A DNA stretch of 64,000 nt from Tricholoma matsutake (Eukaryota; Basidiomycota; Agaricomycetes; Agaricales; Tricholomataceae): contig AP026549.1 of the NCBI GenBank assembly GCA_026075535.2, positions 4,340,001 to 4,404,000 on the forward strand, read 5' to 3'. This document shows positions 55,913 through 64,000 of this stretch, piece by piece; within the stretch, counting starts at the first letter, position 1, and every line of letters starts with the position of its first letter. The notes beneath the pieces are model-generated. The model ran no database searches, was not told the DNA's origin, and saw only the letters and a program-made list of their open reading frames with translations. The position numbers and the translations under genes are program-made.

Positions 55913-56660
55913 CACATGTGTCGGTAACAACAATGTACAATATATGTAATATAGTATATAAACCCTAAATATACACCTAGGGGACCCCAGTTGTGTTCTC
56001 TTAGATATTCCACCTACACTTTTGGTGTGAAAGGCCTTTGTCAACAAACTCATCTATTGATAACTCCTCGCATCAAAACCATCAATTCCCCCATCATGCG
56101 CATGGATCCTGCCCCCTTCTTGTAGAGAGAACCCGCACGGTCTTAGCTAGCAGATAGTGGGTGTCACCCTAACAGAAGAACACAACTTCCCATATCAGTG
56201 TGCCTTCTCTTACTTGCACATACATCATTGTTTCACCATGCCACATCCGATTACTCATCCTTTTGGCATGAGCTGGAAGTACTTGTATATATGTAATCTA
56301 CCTTTTTTTTTCATAAGCCGACGCCAGGCCTCGCCTTACATTGTGACCACCAGTGATCGAGAGGCAGCGCTTGTCATTAGGACAGCTGCAACCAGACAAC
56401 TGATTGGATCTGGTTTAGTCACGATTTACATCACTCTATTTGATGACTATTTTAGTTACAAGCTGAATTCAGTGTGATCCCTGAGATCAGGCACTGTTGG
56501 AAGGGTTATTGATCTGAAGTGCCAAATTAGGCGCCTGATGAACAAACAAACAATTGGCAAACAATTGATGAACATCATGTGACCCATAGACATTTGGAGA
56601 GGCCCTGAAGAACAAGTTTTGAGTCTGTCAAAGAAGTGATTCATCACAGATCTAACAATT

Positions 56661-57757
56661 ATGTCTGAACCCTCAACTTCTAATCCTGGTCCTAATCCTG
56701 TTCCCACACCAGCACTAGAGGCAAAAATTGATGCACTTATGGTGTAAATGTCGCAATTAGTGTCAGTGTTGGCAGCATCACAGCCCAGACAAGTGGAAGT
56801 ACAGCCAGAGACGACTGTAGAAAGAGATGATGAGATGGAGGAGATGGTGGAGTGGATGTCGCAGGAGGATGAGATGGCAGAGAAATCTGGAAATGGAAAG
56901 TGTGCTTACCTAAGTATGTGCCCCTGCAAATCTTTGATAGTACCATGGAGAATACAAAATCCTTCATCAGCTCTATAGTATTGTACATCCATGGGAGGAA
57001 GCCAGAGTTTTGTACAGCTGAGTCTAGGATTATGTTTGCTCTCTCATACATTCAGGGGGGGAAAGCACAGTTCTGGAGAAATGAGGCTATTAATCAAATT
57101 GCCATGGGAAATAAACCATTTGCAACCTTCAAGGAATTTCTGGAGAGATTGGAGGCACAGTTTGGAGACCCTAATCCAAAGGCAACAGCCAATGCTAGAT
57201 TAAAAACCATGCGCCAAGGTTCCCTAACGGCAGATGAATTTATTTTGCAGTTCAAAGCAGAAGCTTCACAAACAGATATGGGAGAAGCCACATTGGTAGA
57301 GTTTTTGAAAGCAGGATTAAATCCCTCTTTATTCCAGTCTATCTACTGACTACCTTCCATGCCAGAGAAGTTGGATGAGTGGTATAATTGGGCGATGCGC
57401 CTTGACCAGCAATATTGGCAGGAACAGGTGGAAACAAAGTTGATGTATGGAAGTAGTAAATTTGGAAAGCCATCGGGAGGAAAGTCCAAGAAAGGAAAGG
57501 CGCCTCAGGTGCAAACTCCGAGGGCACAGCCACCAGCCATGGCAGTGACACCTATAGTTACAGAGTCAGCAGCACCAGCAGAGGCAATGGAGGTTGATCA
57601 ACTGGGGAGACAAGCCCCACTTAAATGTTTTAACTGTGGGCAGTTAGGACACATCACTAGGAATTGCAGGCAGAAAAGAAAGATTAGGGGAGCTACAATT
57701 GAGGAAGTGAAGCTGGAGGAAGACAGGCAGAAGAATTTTGTGAAAGAGTCCCAGTGA
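56661..57757 (+). pseudogene. Gag of element IV (broken)
   Basis: MSEPSTSNPGPNPVPTPALE opens at 56661. TAA at 56745, a frameshift near 56895 and TGA at 57347 (the CGA site of element III) break it. The CCHC knuckle CFNCGQLGHITRNC lies near 57623-57664, and the natural TGA is at 57755. Confidence 0.87.
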
Positions 57758-59048
57758 AGGTTTCCCCGTTGGTGACCCAGAATCGTTACAATGTATTAGT
57801 ATCTGAGGAAACCCAGAGTAAATCAGAAAAGGAAATTGAGGAGGAGTACAACTGTTGTGAATCACGTGACCAAGAAAATTGCTGAGCACTATTTCTGAAA
57901 ACCCCTAAATTCTTTATTTGCTCTGCGTGAATAGAACCCAAAATCACCTTGACTGTGGGACTGAAGACAGTGGACATGCATGAAGCAATTGATGTGGAAG
58001 CGTTGCTTGATAGTGGTGCTACAGGATTATTCATTAATCAGTCCTTAATTACCGGAAACAGTATTAACACATGCAAGCTGGCGCAACCTATAATGGTGTA
58101 CAATATTGACGGAACAGTCAATCGTGGAGGAACTATCAAGGAGGAGGTGACTATGGTACTAAAGTATCAAGAGCATCAGGAGCAAGCCGTATTCGAAGTG
58201 TGCAATCTTGGGAAAACCAATCTAATAATAGGATGTCCATGGTTATGGAAGCATAATCCTGAAATTGATTGGAAAACTGGGAAAGTACAAATGACTCATT
58301 GTCCTAAAGAATGGAATGTGTATGGAAGGAAGATGAAGAAGGAAAAAAGGAAAAAGAGAGAGAAAGAACATCCAAGGAAGTATTCTGTTACGATGGAGGA
58401 AGTGGAGGATGAGGAAATGCCAAATGGGGAAGTTCCAATCATGATCGAGAAAGAAGAGCAGAAGCAAACCTTTAGAGCAATTCATGGAGGACAGTCGTGG
58501 GACAAGAATATTGCAAAGGTGGAGAAGCCTTGGTGTGGCTAAGTACCAAGGACCTGAATATTCTGCAACCTTCAAGGAAACTTATGGAGAAACAAGTTGG
58601 CCCATATGCAATCTCTAAAGTGATCTCGCCTAATGTGGTAGTGCTAAAATTACCCTGATCATTCAAGATTGATCCCGAGATTAATGTATCCCACCTACGC
58701 CCTTATTGCCCACCCACTATTCCTGGTCAACAAACTACTCTGCAACCTCCAATAATAGTAGAAGGTGCTCCAGAATACATAGTTGAAGAAATTCTAGACT
58801 CACATCTTCAACGGAACAAATTGGAGTTCTTAATAAAGTGGAAAAACTATACCGATGAAAATAATTTGTGGGAGCCCAAAGAGAATTGTAAGCGAGCATG
58901 CAACACGATCGCCCAATTCTTTAAACGTAATCCGAATGCTCCACATCGCATTGCAAGAATAGTGTATGAGGGGATGAGATTCCAGCCGTACCAAAATTTC
59001 ACAGAGGGGACAAACACAATATTTTCTCACCTGTCAGTCGAGGCATAA
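57754..59048 (+). pseudogene. Pol of element IV, protease joined to chromodomain by deletion
   Basis: The protease (LLDSGATGLFIN, near 58006) and the Lys/Glu linker read openly from 57949 to about 58528. The sequence then switches to the integrase C-terminus (WLSTKDLNILQPSRK), a TGA at 58656, and the chromodomain (LEFLIKWKNYTDENN, 58821-59048). RT, RNase H and the catalytic integrase are gone. Confidence 0.88.
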
Positions 59049-59059
59049 AAGGGGGGTAA

Positions 59060-59471
59060 TGTTAGGAAACCACCCCATTACCTAATAAAATTTCATTTTT
59101 ATTTTATTATGTTGAATTACGCTACATTACGCTAAATGACGCCAAATGATGCTGCACTTTGATAGCATGAGAATTTTATTTCACATGCATCAATATGTAC
59201 GCACATGTACGAGTGCGTCGGTAACAACAATGTGCAATATATGTAACATAGTATATAAACCCTAAATATATGCCTAGGGGACCCCAATTGTGTTTTCTTA
59301 GGTATTCCACCTATATTTTCGGTGTGAAAGGCCTTTGCCAACAAACTCACCTATTAATAACCCCTTGCATCAAAACCATCAGTTCCCCCATCATGAGTGT
59401 GGATCCTGCCCCCTTCTTGTAGAGAGAACCTGCACGGTCTTAGCTAGCAGATAGTGGGTGTCGCCCTAACA
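59060..59471 (+). repeat. 3' LTR of element IV
   Basis: 412 bp, TGTTAGGAAACC to GTCGCCCTAACA. It includes the ACGCTACATTACGC segment that the 5' LTR lacks. Confidence 0.88.
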
Positions 59472-60600
59472 ATGTATGTCTCGGCATCGGGCCAGGTGTT
59501 GTCTGCTTTCATGGGACAGTCAGGGTTCTTGTGGCCAGCATACAATTTCCGGCATCATGTGCAGCCAGCATGTTTTTTGAGGATTGCCCATTCTTTGAGT
59601 GTGAGGGCAGGGAGGCACTTCTTCTCAACCTGTTTTGTTTTGCTGGGGCCAGCAGTGGGAGAGTTTCTCTTTGCCGGCGGGTCAGTGAGTCGAGAAAGTA
59701 GGTCTTTCTTCTCGCTGCGGTGTGTGGCACATGCAGCAGTGGAGGTGTCAATGAGTTTTTGGGTGCATGCATGCAGTCATCGCATTCCTTTACCTCGAGG
59801 GCCCAGGGGGCAAGTTCAGTGGCCAGGACAGGCTCAAGACTGATGTTGAGTCTCAAGTCAGGGTGGAGGTTGGATTGGAGTTGGTTTTTGAGTTCGGCCT
59901 TGGTCAGGGCCTTGGCTGGTGCAGAGGTGGCAAGGATGGTGTTCAGGTTCTCAATCTCAATTTTCCAGTCAATGAAGACCTGGTTGCCTTGTGATGAGGA
60001 GAGGATGGTTTTGAGGATGTCGTGGGCCCAGTTCTTCTCCAGGATGAGTTGGGAGAGCTCACCAAGGTATCCATCCAGGGAGAGGGCATCAATCTGAGTT
60101 TGGTCAGCTTGGTACCATGCCACAAGGCGAGGTTCAAACATGCCCTCAGCAATATAGCTGACAATTTCATTGTCTGTCTTCCCACCGTGCTTCTTGTATC
60201 ATTTGCATGCAAGGGGGTCCACAGTTGCATGATGAGAGGGGTGATTTCTCCAGTGGTGAGCATTGGGCATTCCTTCATCTTCGTGACCTTCACTTCGGCG
60301 AGGGGTTGTGTGGGAGGGTGACATTTTGGTTCGAGCAGCAGGTGGTGCAGCCCGGTAGTTGGGATGGTTAATTGTGATGTGGCTGTGCCAGGGCCGTGGG
60401 AGTGTGTTGGTGGCGTAGGGTGGCCATAACTCACTGTAACACAGACATTGGTATATCTGGTGTTGGTGAGTCGTTTATGCACCGTAGGTGGCTATGCTAT
60501 CACCGGTGGCTGTGCCAGCGGCAAGGGTGGTTGTGTCGGTGATGTGTGTGGTGTGCTGGCACTGTGGAAGTGTGTAAAGGCGGCATAGGTAAATTAATTT
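59472..60600 (-). pseudogene. Gag remnant of another retroelement
   Basis: On the minus strand a 210-codon frame (60141-59509) reads FEPRLVAWYQADQTQIDALS, LGELSQLILEKNW, KTILSSSQGNQVFIDWKIEI and LHPDLRLNI. This is the pattern of a fungal LTR-retrotransposon Gag. After a frameshift, C-x2-C-x4-GH-x4-C (CRKLYAGHKNPDC, with TGA for one residue) forms a zinc knuckle near 59560-59500. It then ends at the LTR of element IV. The upstream part continues in other frames to about 60480. It is unrelated to the Gags of I-VII. Confidence 0.55.
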
Positions 60601-60639
60601 GTCGTAATGTCATGAGTCTGTGGGCCAGACTTACATTGT

Positions 60640-63600
60640 TGTCCTAAGGAATGTAATGTGTATGGGAGGAAGATGAAGAAGAAAAAAAGGAAAAAGAGAG
60701 AGAAAGAACGTCCGAGGAAGTATTCTGTGACAATGGAGGAAGTGGATGCCAAATGGGGAAGTGCCGATCATGATCGAGAAGGAAGAGCAGAAGGAAACCT
60801 TTAGAGCAATTTGTGGAGGACAGTCATGGGACAAGAATATTATGAATGTGGAGAAGCCAGTCAAGGAGTGGGTGCCAAAAGTGTATCATGAATATCTGTC
60901 AGTGTTCCAGAAGGAGTCTGAGCAAATGCCGGTGTGGAAGCCATGGGATCATGTGATCAAGATGAAGCCAGGCTTTGTGCTGAAGAAGTCGAAGGTATAT
61001 CCATTATCTCCTATGGAACAAGAAGAGGTGGATGTGTTCCTGAAGGAGCAATTGCACAAAGGATACATACAACCTTTGAAATCACTGCAGATGTCACCAA
61101 TATTTTTCATGCCAAAGAAAGACCAGAGGAAGAGGATGTGTACAGATTATAGGTATCTGAATGAGTGGACAGTGAAGAATGCATACCCCTGCCGTTGATC
61201 TCAGAAACAATTGACAAGGTGGGAAAAGCCAAGGTCTTTACAAAATTGGATTTATGATGGGGATACAACAATGTACAAATAAAGAAAGGAGATGAGTGGA
61301 AGGCAGCATTTGCCATGTGTTGAGGATCCTTCAAGCCGCTTGTCATGTTTTTTGGGATGACTAATAGTCCCCCGACCTTCCAAAATATGATGAATGACAT
61401 TTTCAAGGATGTAATAGACAAAGGTGTGGTATAATATTTATTGACAACATTCTGATATTCATGGAGGATGAAGAAAATCATGAGGCGATAGTGCAGGAGG
61501 TGCTATGGAGGTTAGCGGAGAATGATCTATTTTTGAAACCGGAGAAGTGTGTGTTTGGGGCAAGCGAGGTCGAGTTCCTAGGATTATTGATCGGCCCTGA
61601 CAGGATCAAAATGGATCTGATCAAGGTACAGGCAATCACTGATTGGCCTGCGCCCACCCACATCAAAGAGGTTCAAGCTTTCTTGGGACTCACAAATTAC
61701 TATCATTGCTTTGTGCATAATTTTTCCAAAATTGTCACACCCTTACATAACCTTACACAAAAGGGAGTAGCGTGGAGGTGGGGAGAGCAGCAGCAGACAG
61801 TGTTTGAGGAGTTGAAGAGGAAGTTTGTGGAGGGACCAATATTAGCCCCAGTAGATTTCATGCACCCTTTATGAGTGGAATCAGATGCATCCGACTTTGC
61901 TACTGGAGCGGTATTATCAATGCTGTGCAAAGATGACAAATGGCATCCTTGTGCATATTTGTCCCGAGGGTTGAATGATGTGGAGAGGGATTATGATGTG
62001 CATGACAAAGAGATGTTGGGGATAATACAAGCGTTGGAGGAGTGGAGGCATTATTTGGAGGGATGTATGCATCAGATTGAGATCTGGATGGATCATCAAA
62101 ATCTACAATACTTCATGTCCGCTAAAAAGCTTAATCACCGGCAAGCGCATTGGGCGCTATTCCTATCGCATTTCAATTTTCACTTGGTCCACAAAGTGGG
62201 AAGCTTAATGAGGAAAGCAGATGCATTATCCTGACATATTGATCACAAAAGGGGGGTGGAGGAGGACAATAAGAATGTTACCTTACTCAAACCCGAATAC
62301 TTTCGCATTTGCGCTATGCGTCTAGGGCATCTATTAATAGATAGCTCGGAAACGGAAATGTTGTCTAAAATTAGACAATGTTTGGAAATGGATGATGAAG
62401 TAGTGGAAGCCATGAAAGCTCTGAAGGGAGAGAAGAAAGGTAATATTAAAGGAGATGAATGGGCTGAGGAACAAGGGTTGGTGTTATTTCGAGGAAAGGT
62501 GTATGTACTGAAGGATCAGGATTTGCGAAGGGAGATCATCTGGTTACATTATAATATGCCGACTGCCGGACACCCAGGAAGATGGAAGATGTTGGAATTA
62601 GTAATGAGAAATTATTGGTGGCCAGGAATTTCAAAGTATGTGTTGGGGTACATGGATGGATGTGATATGTGAATGAGGGGGAAGAAACTTCCAGAGAAAC
62701 CTGCAGGAAAATTAATGCCGAACCCTATACCTAAAGCGCCATGGCGAGATATATCTGTGGATTTTATTACTGGATTACCCAAGGCTCAAGGGTACAATGC
62801 AATATTCATAGTATGTGACCACTTCACAAAGGAGGTCCATATCATTCCTACTACTACAGAAACCTCATCATTGGGCTTGGCATGCCTCTATCTAAATCAG
62901 GTATGGCGGTTACATGGGTTAGCTGATACCGTCATCTCCAATCGTGGACCACAATTTGCTTCCACGTTTATGTGAGAACTGAACAACATATTGGGAATTC
63001 AAACTAAATTATCTACAGCATATCACCCGCAGACTGATGGGCAGACAGAGAGAATGAACCAGGAGTTGGAGCAGTACCTACATATGTTTGTCAACTACCG
63101 ACAAACTGACTGGCTCGAATGGCTGGCAATTGCTGAATTTTCCCACAATACCAAATTCCATTTGGCTACTCATGTTACCCTTTTTCACAAATTATGGATA
63201 TCATCCTCACATGGAAGTAGAACCCAGAAGGGAAGTCCAAGTACAGTTGGTAGAAGACTTTGTATCTAAGATTCAAAAGGTACAAGAGGAAGTGGAGGCA
63301 GCATTGAAGAAAGCACATGATGACATGATGCAACATGCAGATTGTACTTGAGCGTGTGCTCCAGAGTACAAAATTGGTGTGGCTAAGTACCAAGGACCTG
63401 AATATTCCAAGACCTTTGAGGAAAATTACAGAGAAACAAGTTGGCCCATATGCGATCTCTAAAGTGATCTCACCTAATGCGGTAGTGCTAAAATTACCCT
63501 GATCATTCAAGATTGATCCCAAGATTAACATATCCCACCTATGCCCTTACTGCCCACCCACTATTCCTGGCCAACAAACTACTCCGCAACCTCCAATAAT

Positions 63601-63891
63601 AGTAGAAGGTGCTCCAGAATACATAGTTGAAGAAATTCTAGACTCACGTCTTCGACGGAACAAATTGGAGTTCTTAATAAAGTGGAAAACTATACTGACA
63701 AAAATAATTCATAGGAGCCCAAAGAGAATTGTAAGTGAGCGCATAATGTGATCGCCCAATACTTTAAACGTAATCTGAATGCTCTGCATCGCATTGCAAG
63801 AATGGTGTATGAGGGGATGAGATTCTGGCCTTACCAAAATTTCATGGAGGGGACAGACACAATATTTTCTCGCCTGTCAGTCAAGGCATAA
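60640..63891 (+). pseudogene. Pol of element VII (5' truncated)
   Basis: RT starts with [19 protein letters not shown] and [14 protein letters not shown]. One base is lost near 61190 and another at 61430, just before the catalytic box FIDN. RNase H and much of integrase read well (61875-62672, 62673-62975, 62991 on), with TGA at 61872, 62232, 62670, 62973 and later. It keeps CGA at 61964 and 62525, where other copies have TGA or CAA. Ends TAA 63889-63891. Confidence 0.86.
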
Positions 63892-63902
63892 AAGGGGGGT
63901 AA

Positions 63903-64000
63903 TGTTAGGAAACCACCCCATTACCTAATAAAATTTCATTTTTATTTTACTATGTCAAATTATCCCCAATGACACCAAATGACGCTACACTTTGATAGCA
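63903..64000 (+). repeat. 3' LTR of element VII (first 98 bp, window end)
   Basis: Starts TGTTAGGAAACC. It has the CCCAATGACACCAAATGA variant shared with the 5' LTR of element IV. Confidence 0.85.

Larger units (their letters stand above)
48749..56174 (+). repeat. 5' LTR of element IV, split by element V
   Basis: Pieces 48749-48893 and 55918-56174, about 402 bp together. It ends GTGTCACCCTAACA and is followed by the GAAGAACACAACT primer region. Confidence 0.85.
48749..59471 (+). mobile_element. Ty3/Gypsy element IV (internally deleted, probably chimeric)
   Basis: 5' LTR, gag and protease are followed by a jump at about 58528 from the linker before RT (VEKP) straight to the end of integrase (WLSTKDLNILQ). 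About 2.5 kb containing RT, RNase H and the integrase core is missing. The left flank (ACACC) and right flank (ATGTA) do not form a duplication. The 5' LTR carries a CCCAATGACACC variant also seen in copy VII but not in its own 3' LTR. Deletion or recombination between two copies is the likely history. Element V is inserted in its 5' LTR. Confidence 0.8.
60640..64000 (+). mobile_element. Ty3/Gypsy element VII, 5' truncated, runs off the window
   Basis: Begins abruptly at TGTCCTAAGGAATG, inside the protease-RT linker, next to unrelated sequence. It continues through RT, RNase H, integrase, chromodomain and polypurine tract into an LTR at 63903. Confidence 0.88.

Overview
This window is a transposon graveyard from a filamentous fungus, most likely an agaricomycete basidiomycete. 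Evidence for that: introns of about 44-68 nt with CTAAC branch points, chromodomain Ty3/Gypsy elements, a Tad1-like LINE, a Tnp2-type transposase gene carrying the NIDWFQ motif, and one F-box-like gene. The taxonomic call is inference. Almost every base belongs to a mobile element or its debris, and most coding regions carry in-frame stops.

Region 1 (1-24156) is a four-level nest. A fragment of a Gypsy LTR (577-614 and 23965-24156) was split by Gypsy element I (615-23964, target duplication GGACC). Element I was split in its RNase H region by a full-length Tad1-like LINE on the minus strand (4683-19890, duplication AGCAGATGCA) and, further on, by a hAT-like element B (19983-21974, TGCATTTG). 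The LINE was in turn split by a solo LTR of another family (5797-6871, TAGGT), by hAT-like element A (11666-13270, TTGCATCT) and by a second complete Gypsy copy, element II (13610-19828, CCCTG). Removing each insert with one duplication copy rejoins the interrupted reading frame in the coding regions I checked.

Region 2 (24157-31235) holds a chromodomain remnant, the F-box-like gene on the minus strand, a hAT deletion derivative with its C-terminal transposase exons (26973-28675, duplication GTGGGCCG), and a 5'-truncated LINE of a different clade whose 450-codon reading frame is still open.

Region 3 (31236-45900) is a pair of convergent genes: an unknown plus-strand gene starting at 31541, and a Tnp2-family (CACTA-like) transposase gene on the minus strand whose core is missing. 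The unknown gene is split by Gypsy element III (31591-37809, minus strand, the best preserved coding copy) and by a 3,005-bp element with 145-bp LTRs (38136-41140, minus strand). That small element carries no recognisable gag or pol, only two reading frames rich in T-Q-T motifs.

Region 4 (46275-48745) is a degenerate satellite of roughly 140-200 bp units arranged as a large inverted repeat, with a TTGGCA microsatellite inside.

Region 5 (48749-64000) is a second nest: Gypsy element IV contains element V, a different Gypsy family, whose 3' LTR contains a 973-bp MULE-like element with 316-bp inverted repeats. It is followed by a gag remnant of another retroelement and the 3' half of one more copy (VII) that runs off the window.

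Two themes link the copies. First, CpG-to-TpG/CpA change explains many of the inactivating mutations I compared, including loss of the second catalytic aspartate in several reverse transcriptases. Second, both Gypsy families place, two bases after the 5' LTR, a 10-11 nt sequence exactly complementary to a site in their own LTR that follows a TATA box. This is the architecture of Tf1/sushi-type self-priming.
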